A DNA stretch of 64,000 nucleotides from Pectobacterium aroidearum (GCF_041228105.1 NZ_CP166097.1:5022001-5086000); one strand, 5' to 3'; shown: positions 20,485 to 29,886, counted from the first letter of the stretch. Translations and numbers: made by a program. The notes: generated by a model from the letters alone, not told the origin.

Positions 20485-22356
20485 ATGACGGATATCATGC
20501 ACGCGGGTGCCGCCACAGCACCCGGTAACGCCCCCAGACCTGTGCTGGAAATCGACGACCTGAGCGTCAGCTTTAGCGGCCGTTCCGGCACGCATCAGGC
20601 GCTAAAAGGCATTTCCTTTACCGTCAATAAAGGGGAAGTGGTCGCCGTGGTCGGCGAAAGTGGTTCAGGCAAGTCCGTGACGTCACTCACCGTGATGGGG
20701 CTGTTGGCGGACTCTGCCAACATCGAACGCGGCGCGCTCCGTTTTACCGCACGCGACGGCCAGCAGCATGATCTGTTGAGCATGAAAGCGGAAGCACGCC
20801 GCAAGCTGCGTGGTCGCGATCTCGCCATGATTTTCCAGGAACCGATGACTTCGCTCAATCCGGTGCTGAAAGTCGGCGACCAGCTCACCGAAGCGCTGCT
20901 TGACCATAAGATCTGCGATGCCGCCAGCGCGGACAAAAAAGCCCGTGAATTGCTGCACAAGGTCCGTATCGCGGATGTCGACCGTGTGATGAAAAGCTAC
21001 CCGCACTCGCTGTCCGGCGGGATGCGCCAGCGCGTGATGATCGCACAGGCGCTGGCCTGCGACCCACAACTGCTGATTGCCGATGAACCGACCACTGCGC
21101 TGGACGTCACCGTGCAGGCGCGCATTTTGCAAATCCTGCGCGACCTGCAACAACAGAGCGACATGGCGGTGCTGTTTATTACGCACGATATGGGCGTGGT
21201 AGCGGAAATCGCCGATCGCGTGGTGGTGATGTATCGCGGCGAAATCGTGGAGCAAGGCACCGTCGAACAGATTTTTGCCGCACCACAGCACCCGTATACC
21301 CAGTCACTGCTGGCCGCGGTACCGAAACTGGGCGACATGCGCGACAGCCTCTGGCCGAAGCGTTTCCCACTGCTAGGGCAGGCTGCCGACCCAGAGAATA
21401 TTGAACAGGTCACCGCACGCTATGACGCCGAGCCGCTGTTAGATATTCGCGGGCTGCGGGTTTATTACCCGATGCGCAGCGGGATTTTGTCCACCGTAAC
21501 TCACCACGTTCACGCGGTAGAACAGATCGATTTTAATGTCTGGCCGGGCGAAACGCTGGCTATCGTTGGGGAAAGTGGCTGTGGCAAATCCACCACCGGA
21601 CGCGCCCTGCTACGTCTGGTACAGAGCGAAGCCGAAAGCATCCATTTTCAGGGCAACGAAATTTCCCAGATGAAAGAGCGTGACTTCCAGCCGCTGCGTC
21701 GGGAAATGCAGATGGTGTTTCAAGACCCGTATGCCTCACTCAATCCGCGCCTGACTGTCGGCTTTACCATCGCCGAACCGCTGCTGCTCCACGGATTGGT
21801 GAAATCACTGGAAGAAGCGACACCACAGGTGCAGGCGCTGCTAAAAAGCGTCGGCCTGCTGCCTGAGCACGCACGCCGTTATCCGCACGAATTTTCCGGC
21901 GGGCAGCGTCAGCGTATCGCGATTGCTCGCGCGATGGCGCTACAGCCGCAGGTCATCATTGCTGATGAAGCCGTTTCAGCGCTGGATGTGTCGATTCAGG
22001 CACAGGTCGTCAACCTGATGATGGATCTCCAGAAGAAAACCGGCGTGTCGTGGATTTTCATTTCGCACGATATGGCCGTTGTTGAGCGCATCGCCAACCG
22101 CGTCGCGGTGATGTACCTAGGCCAGATTGTGGAGATCGGCCCGCGCCAGTCGGTGTTTAACGATCCGCAGCATCCGTATACCCGCCGCCTGTTGGCCTCA
22201 GTTCCAATTGCCGATCCAACGCGTCGCGGTACACGCCAGTTTGACGACAGCGAAATCCCCTCTCCTTTGCGTAAAGCAGGTGAGACCGTCGCCAAAACGC
22301 GCTACCGAGAGGTCGCGCCGCAGCACTGGGTCGCCGACAACGAATCGGCAGCCTGA
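20485..22356 (+). CDS. gsiA: GsiA-like peptide ABC transporter ATPase (double nucleotide-binding domain)
   Basis: A single chain with two complete ABC domains, as in E. coli GsiA of the glutathione importer. Domain 1 has GESGSGKS, Q-loop and LSGGMRQRV; domain 2 has GESGCGKS and FSGGQRQRI. Both domains keep the oligopeptide-transporter C-terminal extension. The ATG at 20485 has a GGAG at 5-nt spacing and gives 623 aa; the in-frame ATG at 20437 overlaps the epimerase stop (ATGA) and would add 16 residues. The gene symbol marks similarity only; in this context the cargo is probably short or modified peptides. Confidence 0.9.
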   Translation: MTDIMHAGAATAPGNAPRPVLEIDDLSVSFSGRSGTHQALKGISFTVNKGEVVAVVGESGSGKSVTSLTVMGLLADSANIERGALRFTARDGQQHDLLSMKAEARRKLRGRDLAMIFQEPMTSLNPVLKVGDQLTEALLDHKICDAASADKKARELLHKVRIADVDRVMKSYPHSLSGGMRQRVMIAQALACDPQLLIADEPTTALDVTVQARILQILRDLQQQSDMAVLFITHDMGVVAEIADRVVVMYRGEIVEQGTVEQIFAAPQHPYTQSLLAAVPKLGDMRDSLWPKRFPLLGQAADPENIEQVTARYDAEPLLDIRGLRVYYPMRSGILSTVTHHVHAVEQIDFNVWPGETLAIVGESGCGKSTTGRALLRLVQSEAESIHFQGNEISQMKERDFQPLRREMQMVFQDPYASLNPRLTVGFTIAEPLLLHGLVKSLEEATPQVQALLKSVGLLPEHARRYPHEFSGGQRQRIAIARAMALQPQVIIADEAVSALDVSIQAQVVNLMMDLQKKTGVSWIFISHDMAVVERIANRVAVMYLGQIVEIGPRQSVFNDPQHPYTRRLLASVPIADPTRRGTRQFDDSEIPSPLRKAGETVAKTRYREVAPQHWVADNESAA

Positions 22357-22444
22357 AACACGATGTAGTTACAAAAGAATAGCGAAAAAACACGACATAT
22401 TGATAAACACAACACACGTTAATTGCTGACCAGGAGAGATAACC

Positions 22445-23986
22445 ATGAAGCCATTTGTTCGCCGCTCTGCCGTTGCCCTCGGGCTCTCACTGTGTCTGGC
22501 GGCTGTTGCCCAGGCGCAAGACCTTCGCATTTCTATCTATGCCGACATCACCGGGCTCGACCCACACGACACCTCGGACACGCTGAGCTACTCCATTCAG
22601 AGCGGCATCTTCGAGCGTCTGTTCCAGTTCGATAATAAAATGAAGCTGGTACCGCGTCTGGCGACGGGCTACACCAGTAACGATAACGCCACCGAATTCG
22701 TCGTAACGCTGCGTGAAGGCATCACCTTCCAGGACGGCGCACCGTTCAACGCCGACGCCGTTAAAGCCAACCTCGACCGTCTGGCCGATCAGAGCAAAGG
22801 TCTGAAGCGCAACAGCCTGTTTAACATGGTGCAAACCGTCACCGTGCTGTCGCCGACGCAGGTTAAAATCGAGCTGAACAAATCCTTCGGTGCCTTTGTG
22901 AACACGCTGGCGCACCCGTCTGCCGTCATGCACAGCCCGGAAGCCCTGAAGAAATACCCAGACGAAGCACAGCTGCGCGTACACCCGGTCGGTACCGGTC
23001 CATTCAAGTTCACCGAATGGCAGCAGGGTAAAGACGTGAAGTTGGTAAAATTCGACAACTACTGGCAGAAAGGCTGGCCGAAAGTCGACAGCGTGACCTT
23101 CTACCCGACGCCGGAAGATTCCACCCGCGTGGCGTCACTGAAATCCGGTCAGGTTGATGCCGTGTATCCGCTGCCTTCCGATCTGATCGCCACCGTACAA
23201 AGCGACAGCAAGCTGGCGATTCAGCGCGACCCGAGCATCTATCAATTCTGGCTGGCGATGAACAACCTGCGTCCGCCGTTGAACGATATCCGCGTGCGTC
23301 AGGCGCTTAACTACGCCATCAACCGCGACATCTGGCTGAAAGTGGGCTTTGCCGGTATGGGCGTTCCTGCTACATCCGCGATGGCACCGGACGTGCAGTT
23401 CTTCGCGCGTCAAACCTCACCTAACTACACCTACAACCCAGAGAAAGCTAAGGCGCTGCTGAAAGAAGCCGGCTATGCCAACGGCCTGAACCTGAAACTG
23501 TGGACGACGAACCGCACCGACTACATCCGCAGCGCGCAGTTCTTCAAACAACAGTTAGAGCAGGTTGGCGTCAAAGTCACCGTCACACCGATGGACTCCG
23601 GGATGCGTAACGCCAAACTGTTTGGCGTGAAAGATCCGAAAGATGCCGAATTTGACCTGTTCTACAACGGCTGGTCTCCATCCACCGGTGATGCCGACTG
23701 GGCGCTGCGTCCGCTGTTCGCCACCGAGTCTTGGGTGCCGGTCGCGTACAACGTCTCCTATTACAGCAACCCGGTAGCAGATAAAGCGATTACCGCCGGC
23801 CTGGCCACCGCCGATGCTGACAAACGTGCCGCCGCTTACGCTGACGCCCAGCGCCAGATTTGGCAGGACGCGCCTGTGGTCTTCCTGGGTACACCGGACA
23901 ACATTGTCGGTAAAACCAAGAACCTCGACGGCGTGTACATGCTAGCAGACGGCTCGCTGATCTTCGATCAGGCTGAATTTAAGTAA
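22445..23986 (+). CDS. gsiB: Periplasmic peptide-binding protein (GsiB-like, SBP family 5)
   Basis: A 513-aa family 5 solute-binding protein with a Sec signal peptide (KPFVRRSAVALGLSLCLA, likely cleaved after AQA, about residue 24). The mature protein has the family segments LREGITFQDGAPFNADAVKANLDR and HPVGTGPFKFTEW. It lies between gsiA-like and permease genes, 88 nt after gsiA with a good AGGAG site. The closest known type is the glutathione-binding GsiB; the real ligand here is unknown. Confidence 0.9.
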   Translation: MKPFVRRSAVALGLSLCLAAVAQAQDLRISIYADITGLDPHDTSDTLSYSIQSGIFERLFQFDNKMKLVPRLATGYTSNDNATEFVVTLREGITFQDGAPFNADAVKANLDRLADQSKGLKRNSLFNMVQTVTVLSPTQVKIELNKSFGAFVNTLAHPSAVMHSPEALKKYPDEAQLRVHPVGTGPFKFTEWQQGKDVKLVKFDNYWQKGWPKVDSVTFYPTPEDSTRVASLKSGQVDAVYPLPSDLIATVQSDSKLAIQRDPSIYQFWLAMNNLRPPLNDIRVRQALNYAINRDIWLKVGFAGMGVPATSAMAPDVQFFARQTSPNYTYNPEKAKALLKEAGYANGLNLKLWTTNRTDYIRSAQFFKQQLEQVGVKVTVTPMDSGMRNAKLFGVKDPKDAEFDLFYNGWSPSTGDADWALRPLFATESWVPVAYNVSYYSNPVADKAITAGLATADADKRAAAYADAQRQIWQDAPVVFLGTPDNIVGKTKNLDGVYMLADGSLIFDQAEFK

Positions 23987-24004
23987 TCGGTCAGGGAGAA
24001 CGCC

Positions 24005-24925
24005 ATGTTTGCTTATATCGTCCGACGTTTGCTGGAAATGATCCCGGTTCTGCTGGTGGTCTCCCTGTTAGTGTTCGGTTTTATCAAGCTGTTGCCGGGT
24101 GATCCGGCACGTATTTACGCGGGTGCTGATGCGACGATTGAGGCGGTGGAAGCCGCTCGTCAACAGTTAGGCTTGAATGACCCACTGCCGCAGCAGTATG
24201 TCCACTGGCTCGGCGGCCTGTTCAGCGGCGATCTGGGTGTGACGTACCGCACCCAGCAGCCGGTCATCGACGTCATCAGCAAGAGCTTTATGCCTACCAT
24301 GTGGCTGGCGCTGGCGGGCTTCGTCTGGTCGGTGCTGCTCGGCCTGCTGATTGGCGTGGTATCCGCGCTCAAGCGGGGCAAATGGCAGGACTGGACGCTG
24401 ATGAGCTTCGCGGTTGGCGGAATTTCCATGCCTCCGTTCTGGCTCGGCCTGCTGCTGATTCAGTTTGTGGCCATGCCATTCGGCGTCTTTTCCGTCAGCG
24501 GTTTTAATCAGCCCAGCGACATCATTCTGCCCGCGCTAACGCTCGGGGCCTCGGTAGCCGCCGTCATGGCACGCTTTACCCGCTCCGCGTTTCTGGAAGT
24601 CGCACAGGAAGACTACGTGCGCACCGCGCGATCCAAAGGGCTACGCAATCGGCTGGTCACCTGGAAGCATGTGATGCGTAACGCGCTGATTCCGGTCATC
24701 ACCATGCTGGGGCTGCAATTCGGCTTCCTGCTCGGTGGCTCCATCGTGGTAGAAAGCGTATTTAGCTGGCCGGGATTGGGCTGGCTGCTGATTGAATCGA
24801 TCAAGACGCAGGATCAGCCGGTCATTCAGGCGCTGGTCATGCTGTTCGTGTTTGAATTTATTGTCATTAACCTGTTGGTGGACCTGCTGTACGCGGTGGT
24901 CAATCCGGCGATTCGCCTACGTTAG
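24005..24925 (+). CDS. gsiC: Peptide ABC transporter permease (GsiC-like)
   Basis: A 306-aa DppB/OppB-family inner-membrane permease with about six membrane segments, the first at residues 9-29. The cytoplasmic EAA loop is visible as EDYVRTARSKGLRNRLVTWKH region near residue 203. It is 18 nt after the binding-protein gene and 8 nt before the second permease. It forms the membrane channel together with the following gene. Confidence 0.92.
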   Translation: MFAYIVRRLLEMIPVLLVVSLLVFGFIKLLPGDPARIYAGADATIEAVEAARQQLGLNDPLPQQYVHWLGGLFSGDLGVTYRTQQPVIDVISKSFMPTMWLALAGFVWSVLLGLLIGVVSALKRGKWQDWTLMSFAVGGISMPPFWLGLLLIQFVAMPFGVFSVSGFNQPSDIILPALTLGASVAAVMARFTRSAFLEVAQEDYVRTARSKGLRNRLVTWKHVMRNALIPVITMLGLQFGFLLGGSIVVESVFSWPGLGWLLIESIKTQDQPVIQALVMLFVFEFIVINLLVDLLYAVVNPAIRLR

Positions 24926-24933
24926 GAGACACG

Positions 24934-25833
24934 ATGAACCTGCCTTCCGAACCCGTCGTGGCCGCAGCCACGCTTGATGAAGAGACGATACGTTCGCCGT
25001 GGCGCGATTTCGTTCAGGTCTTTATCCGTAACCCAATGGCGCTGGTGTCCAGCGGCTTTGTCCTGCTGCTGGTACTGGTTGCGATTTTCGCGCCCTGGCT
25101 GGCACCGTGGAACCCGATGGAGCCTGACTGGACGGCGCTGGCTTCACCGCCTTCAGCAGCGCACTGGATGGGCACCGACGATCTCGGACGCGATGTGATG
25201 AGCCGCATCATCTACGGCGCACGCATCTCGTTATACATCGGTATCTTTTCCGTCACGCTCGGCATGCTGGTCGGCATCGTACTCGGCCTGCTGGCAGGCT
25301 ATTACGGCCGCTGGGTGGATACGCTGATCATGCGCGGTTCCGACGTGCTGTTCGCCTTCCCCGGCATGCTGCTGGCGATTGCGGTCGTCGCCATCCTCGG
25401 CCCTGGCCTGAATAACGTGATTATCGCTGTCGCCGTCTTCAGCGTACCAGTCTTCGCGCGAATCGTGCGAGCCTCTACGCTATCGCTGAAACAGGCAGCC
25501 TATGTAGAAGCGGTACGCTGTGCCGGTGCACCGGATCGCATCATACTGATGCGCCACATCCTGCCCGGTACGCTGCCTAACGTGATCGTCTATTTCACCA
25601 TGCGTATCGGCACCAGCATCCTGACGGCGGCAGGGCTGAGCTTCATCGGCCTTGGCCCAGAACCGGACGTACCGGAATGGGGCAATATTCTGGCGATGAG
25701 CCGCAGCCTGATGATGGCAGGCGCCTGGCACGTCAGCGTGTTCCCCGGCCTCGCGATTTTCTTTACCGTGCTGGCGTTTAACCTGCTCGGGGATGCGTTG
25801 CGTGATACGCTCGATCCCAAACTGAAAAGCTGA
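24934..25833 (+). CDS. gsiD: Peptide ABC transporter permease (GsiD-like)
   Basis: A 299-aa DppC/OppC-family permease with an N-terminal cytoplasmic stretch, a first membrane segment at about residues 36-56, and the characteristic HWMGTDDLGRDVMSRIIYGAR motif. Its EAA-type loop includes YVEAVRCAGAPDRIILMRHI. It completes the GsiABCD-like importer; the peptidase gene follows 8 nt downstream. Confidence 0.92.
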   Translation: MNLPSEPVVAAATLDEETIRSPWRDFVQVFIRNPMALVSSGFVLLLVLVAIFAPWLAPWNPMEPDWTALASPPSAAHWMGTDDLGRDVMSRIIYGARISLYIGIFSVTLGMLVGIVLGLLAGYYGRWVDTLIMRGSDVLFAFPGMLLAIAVVAILGPGLNNVIIAVAVFSVPVFARIVRASTLSLKQAAYVEAVRCAGAPDRIILMRHILPGTLPNVIVYFTMRIGTSILTAAGLSFIGLGPEPDVPEWGNILAMSRSLMMAGAWHVSVFPGLAIFFTVLAFNLLGDALRDTLDPKLKS

Positions 25834-25841
25834 GGAAGGCG

Positions 25842-26918
25842 ATGCACGGCGATCACCAGATAAACGACTATCACCAACAGCAGCAGGCGCTGTTGCTACA
25901 ACGCTGGAAAACGACGCGGCAGTTGGGTACGCCGCGCTCGGCTAGCGGACCACAGAACAGTATCAGTGATGTGGCAGGCGTGCGCGTCGGCCACTACACG
26001 CTGGCGGCTGGGGAAGTGCAAACCGGCGTCACGGCGATTGTGCCGCCCGGCGAGAACCTGTTCATCCAGCCTCTGCCCTGCGGCGCTGCAGTGCTGAACG
26101 GCTTCGCCAAGCCCGTCGGACTAGTACAGATTGAGGAACTGGGACAGCTGCAAACGCCCATCCTGCTCAGCAACACGCTGGCGACCGGCACGCTGTTTAC
26201 CACGCTGGTGCGCGACGCCATTGCCCGTAATCCTGAACTGGGTCGCACGCTGCCGACGGTGAACCCGCTGGCGTTGGAGTGCAACGACGGCTGGCTGAAC
26301 GACATTCAGGCGCTGGCGGTGACAGAGCACATGGCACGACAGGCGCTGGACAGTGCAGCAGACCGCTTCGCTCGCGGCAGCGTCGGTGCAGGACGCGGAA
26401 TGAGCTGCTTTAGCCTGAAAGGCGGCATCGGCACCGCATCACGCCTGATCCCCGAATTGAACGCCACGCTCGGCGTACTGGTGCTGGCAAACTTCGGTAC
26501 GCTTTCCTCACTGACGCTGGACGGCGTGCAGATGGGCAACGCTATCGCGCCCATCCTGCCGGAGCTTGCGCCACAGCAGGATGCCGGATCGATCATCATT
26601 ATCATGGCAACAGATGTCCCACTCGACGCCCGTCAGCTGAAGCGCATCGCCAAACGCGCTGGCGCAGGGCTTGGTCGACTCGGCAGTTACTGGGGACACG
26701 GTTCCGGTGATATCGCCGTCGCGTTCTCTACCCGCCCACAGCCACAGCCGCCGGAGGATGCGCAGCTTGAACCGCTGTTAAGCGCCGCCGCCGACGCCAC
26801 CGAACACGCGGTGCTCGACGCCATGCTTCAGGCTGACGCCGTGACCGGTTTTCGCGGCCATCATCGCCCGACGCTGCCACAGGCGTTGGATCGGCTGGCC
26901 GCAGCGCTTTATCCATAA
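25842..26918 (+). CDS. P1 family peptidase (DmpA/BapA-like aminopeptidase)
   Basis: P1 peptidases are self-processing N-terminal-nucleophile enzymes that release N-terminal D- or L-residues, or beta-amino acids, from short peptides. The 358-aa protein has the family segments GVRVGHYTL, CNDGWLND and GSVGAGRGMSCFSLKGGIGTASR region. The predicted autocleavage site Gly249-Ser250 is in DAGSIIIIMATDVPL, exactly where the family nucleophile is expected. No signal peptide is seen, so it should act in the cytoplasm on imported peptides. It lies directly behind the importer genes. Confidence 0.88.
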   Translation: MHGDHQINDYHQQQQALLLQRWKTTRQLGTPRSASGPQNSISDVAGVRVGHYTLAAGEVQTGVTAIVPPGENLFIQPLPCGAAVLNGFAKPVGLVQIEELGQLQTPILLSNTLATGTLFTTLVRDAIARNPELGRTLPTVNPLALECNDGWLNDIQALAVTEHMARQALDSAADRFARGSVGAGRGMSCFSLKGGIGTASRLIPELNATLGVLVLANFGTLSSLTLDGVQMGNAIAPILPELAPQQDAGSIIIIMATDVPLDARQLKRIAKRAGAGLGRLGSYWGHGSGDIAVAFSTRPQPQPPEDAQLEPLLSAAADATEHAVLDAMLQADAVTGFRGHHRPTLPQALDRLAAALYP

Positions 26919-26944
26919 GCCCATTCTTCCGTAGGAAACTGATT

Positions 26945-27766
26945 ATGAAAGTGTTTATTTCTGCTGATATCGAAGGGATCGCGGGCGTCATGCGCCCTGA
27001 GCAGTGCAGCCCCGGCACCGCGGAATACCAGTTGGCACGCGGCCTAATGGAGCAGGAAGTGAATGCCGCGATTGACGGCGCGTTCGCGGGTGGCGCAACA
27101 GAAGTCGTTGTTGCCGACAGCCACGCGGCGATGGTCAACCTGCGCGCAGAGAACATCGACCCTCGCGCCCGGCTGGTACAGGGCAAACCGCGCGGCTATT
27201 CGATGGTTGAAGGGCTGGAACAGCAGCAATTCGACGGCCTGATGTTCATCGGCTACCACAGCGCGGCGGGCGAGTTTGGCGTGCTGTCGCATACCATCAA
27301 CGGGCGTGCGTTCTACCGCGTGCGTATCAACGGTGAAATCATGGGCGAGAGCGACATCTACGCTGCCGCTGGCGTAGAACAGAAGACGCCACTTTGGTTG
27401 GTCAGTGGAGACGACACGCTCCAGAGCTGGATCGCCCGCTACTACCCCGCCACCGACTACGCCTGCGTCAAACGCGCCATCTCGCAGCACGCGGCTGAAT
27501 CCCTCAGCACCGAACAGGCGCGTCAGGTGATTCGTGACGCGGCAAAAGCGGCGGTAGAAAAAGCCCACCAGACGCTGAATTCGCGGATTCAGGCGCCCTA
27601 TCGTCTCGAACTGATGGTGGCAAAACCGGTACTGGCCGATCTATTCTGTCTGCTGCCGAGCGTTGAACGTTTGGATGCCATAACCGTAGGTTATACGGCG
27701 CAGAGCATGCGGGAAATCACCAGCCTGCTGGGCGCGTTTTCCTATCTGGCGACAACGCAAAACTGA
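26945..27766 (+). CDS. M55 family D-aminopeptidase (DppA-like)
   Basis: This resembles Bacillus subtilis DppA, a zinc D-aminopeptidase acting on D-Ala-D-Ala and similar peptides. The 273-aa sequence has the metal ligands Asp8 and Glu10 (FISADIEGIAG), His60 (VADSHAAM) and His105 (IGYHSAAG). The putative catalytic His116 (GVLSHTING) and Glu135 are also present. It lies 26 nt after the P1 peptidase gene. Both enzymes point to peptides containing D-residues. Confidence 0.9.
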   Translation: MKVFISADIEGIAGVMRPEQCSPGTAEYQLARGLMEQEVNAAIDGAFAGGATEVVVADSHAAMVNLRAENIDPRARLVQGKPRGYSMVEGLEQQQFDGLMFIGYHSAAGEFGVLSHTINGRAFYRVRINGEIMGESDIYAAAGVEQKTPLWLVSGDDTLQSWIARYYPATDYACVKRAISQHAAESLSTEQARQVIRDAAKAAVEKAHQTLNSRIQAPYRLELMVAKPVLADLFCLLPSVERLDAITVGYTAQSMREITSLLGAFSYLATTQN

Positions 27767-27779
27767 TTCCGGTCTATCC

Positions 27780-27796
27780 GCCTCTTTTAGAGAGGC
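27780..27796 (+). terminator. Small hairpin between the D-aminopeptidase and isoaspartyl peptidase genes
   Basis: A 6-bp perfect stem GCCTCT/AGAGGC with a 5-nt loop lies 13 nt after a stop codon. There is no T run, so it may be an mRNA stability element rather than a terminator. Confidence 0.35.
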
Positions 27797-27825
27797 GTAA
27801 ACCGACTGAAAAGAGAATTTATCGC

Positions 27826-28773
27826 ATGACGAAACCCGTGATTGTGATCCACGGTGGCGCTGGTGCGCTGACCCGCTCGGCCATGAGCCCTGAAAAAGAA
27901 CAGCGCTATCTGGCCGAGCTGTCCGAGATTGTCGCCAGCGGACAACGCATTCTGGCCGAAAACGGCAGTGCGCTGGATGCCGTGACGGAGGCCGTCCGTC
28001 TGCTGGAAGAGTGCCCGCTGTTCAACGCCGGACACGGCTCAGTCTTCACCCACGCGGAAACCCACGAACTGGACGCCAGCATCATGGACGGACGTTCGCT
28101 TGATGCTGGCGCGGTGAGCTGCGTCAGCCATATCCGTAACCCGATTCTGGCAGCCCGCACCGTTCTCGAAGCAAGTCCGCACGTGATGTTTACCGCTGAC
28201 GGCGCGGAAGCATTTGCAGAACAGCACGGTCTGGAAAGGGTTGACCCTGCATTTTTCTCCACCGACGAACGTCGCCAACAGTTGCATAACGCGCAGGCAG
28301 GCGCGGGCCGCGTCATTCTCGACCACGACGGCCAGAGCGACCCTATCGATCCCGACCGTAAATTTGGTACCGTCGGCGCGGTCGCGCTCGACAGCGCAGG
28401 AAATCTTGCGGCAGCCACCTCAACGGGCGGCATGACCAACAAACAGGCCGGACGCGTGGGCGACAGCCCGATTATCGGCGCAGGCTGCTACGCCAATAAC
28501 CAGACGGTCGCCGTTTCCTGCACCGGTACGGGCGAAGTCTTTATGCGTGCTGTCGCCGCTTATGATGTCTCGGCGCTGATGGAATACGCCGGACTCACGC
28601 TACAGCAAGCCAGCGATCGCGTCGTGATGGAGAAACTGGTGCGGATGGACGGCAGCGGTGGGCTGATTGCCGTCGACAAAGCGGGCAATATCGCCCTGCC
28701 GTTTAACAGTGAAGGCATGTACCGCGGCTACGGCTACGTGGGAGAAACCCCCGTCGCCGATATCTATCGTTAA
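27826..28773 (+). CDS. iaaA: Isoaspartyl peptidase / L-asparaginase
   Basis: IaaA is an N-terminal-nucleophile hydrolase that cleaves beta-aspartyl dipeptides. The 315-aa protein starts VIVIHGGAGALTR and contains FNAGHGSVFT. The autoprocessing site precedes Thr182 in KFGTVGAVALD, followed by ATSTGGMTNK. In E. coli iaaA sits in front of gsiABCD; here it follows the transporter and two other peptidases. That shared context links uptake with hydrolysis of unusual peptides. Confidence 0.94.
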   Translation: MTKPVIVIHGGAGALTRSAMSPEKEQRYLAELSEIVASGQRILAENGSALDAVTEAVRLLEECPLFNAGHGSVFTHAETHELDASIMDGRSLDAGAVSCVSHIRNPILAARTVLEASPHVMFTADGAEAFAEQHGLERVDPAFFSTDERRQQLHNAQAGAGRVILDHDGQSDPIDPDRKFGTVGAVALDSAGNLAAATSTGGMTNKQAGRVGDSPIIGAGCYANNQTVAVSCTGTGEVFMRAVAAYDVSALMEYAGLTLQQASDRVVMEKLVRMDGSGGLIAVDKAGNIALPFNSEGMYRGYGYVGETPVADIYR

Positions 28774-28802
28774 GCTATCAGCCGCCGAAACAGAGCCAAA
28801 TC

Positions 28803-28836
28803 GCCCAATATCGGTGCAATCGCACCATTATTGGGC
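28803..28836. promoter_or_regulatory. 34-nt near-perfect palindrome between iaaA and the LysR gene
   Basis: Nested arms GCCCAATA/TATTGGGC and GGTGC/GCACC flank a 4-nt centre, with one 2-nt internal mismatch. There is no following T run. It could be an operator or a strong RNA hairpin at the end of the operon. Confidence 0.55.
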
Positions 28837-28844
28837 ATCAAAAT

Positions 28845-28859
28845 GGTGCACAACGCACC
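28845..28859. promoter_or_regulatory. Second GGTGC-N5-GCACC dyad
   Basis: This repeats the core arms of the palindrome at 28803-28836 with a 5-nt centre. The two centres are about 32-33 bp apart, near three helical turns. This suggests a pair of protein sites upstream of the LysR gene. Confidence 0.45.
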
Positions 28860-28977
28860 CTCATCGTTTATCTATCGACCATTCATCGCGGCCTTATAAT
28901 CTGGCGTAATAATTGCAGACTTTTTGGTTATTACTCATACGATGCTCACCAGAAAGCGTCAGCCGGAGCCTGCAACC

Positions 28978-29886
28978 ATGCGATTACGCCATATTGAAAT
29001 CTTCCAGGCCATTGTTCAGGCAGGCACCATCAGCGGCGCCGCCCGTTTGCTCAACGTTTCACAGCCCAACGTCAGTCGGGTATTGAATCACGCGGAACAG
29101 CAGCTCGGTTTTTCCCTGTTTGAACGTCGAACCCAGGGGATGGTCGCCACCGAAGAAGGGCTGCGCCTCATCCCGAAAGTGCAGGAGCTTTTCAGCCATC
29201 TGCAAAGCATCAGTTCCCTTACCGAACAAATCAAAACCAGCAAGGCACACTCCGTACGGCTGGGTGCAGCACACGCGTTCGGGCAGATGATCGTGGCGCC
29301 AACGCTGGTGGAATTTCATAAGCAAGCAGCCTCGGTTAATGTCGAACTCGTCACCGAACACTTCAGCACGCTGTGCCAGAACATCCTGCAAAACCAGCTC
29401 GATTTCGCGCTGATCTTTGGTCAGCAGGTGCCGTCTGAGCTACTGGCTGAGCCACTGTTCCAATCCACGATGGTTGCCCTACTGCCGAAAAATAGCCCGA
29501 TAAACGGCCCGGTATCGCTGGAATGGCTGTGCAACAACAACCTGCTGATGATGCAGCATCAGGACCCGCTCGGTCAGGTGGTACACCGTGCGCTGCGCGA
29601 CAAAGCGCTACAGCCGGCGGCGTCGCTCTATATCAAAACCTACTCGGTGATCGCCGACATGGTGCTGGCGGGCGGTGGTGCGGGCATTGTCGATCTCTTT
29701 ACCGCCTGCCGCTATGCCGACCAGCTCAAAATCGTCCCTATCGACCAGCCGCTGCCTTTTGAAGTCACGCTGATCAGCCGTCGTGATAACCCGCAGTCAC
29801 AGGCAACGCTGCAACTGAAACAGATGATGAAAAATCGCTGTCGCGACATCGCCAGACAAAACGAAGCCCTGCTTAACGCCGCCTGA
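28978..29886 (+). CDS. LysR family transcriptional regulator of the peptide locus
   Basis: The ATG at 28978 gives MRLRHIEIFQAIVQAGTISG and 302 aa, the LysR norm, with GGAG upstream; in-frame ATGs at 28924 and 28942 would add residues not expected in the family. The winged helix-turn-helix is at about residues 18-37 (GAARLLNVSQPNVSRVLNH). The rest is a LysR effector-binding domain. It is transcribed in the same direction as the operon and lies 204 nt after iaaA. It is the probable regulator of the operon; the effector is unknown. Confidence 0.9.
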   Translation: MRLRHIEIFQAIVQAGTISGAARLLNVSQPNVSRVLNHAEQQLGFSLFERRTQGMVATEEGLRLIPKVQELFSHLQSISSLTEQIKTSKAHSVRLGAAHAFGQMIVAPTLVEFHKQAASVNVELVTEHFSTLCQNILQNQLDFALIFGQQVPSELLAEPLFQSTMVALLPKNSPINGPVSLEWLCNNNLLMMQHQDPLGQVVHRALRDKALQPAASLYIKTYSVIADMVLAGGGAGIVDLFTACRYADQLKIVPIDQPLPFEVTLISRRDNPQSQATLQLKQMMKNRCRDIARQNEALLNAA

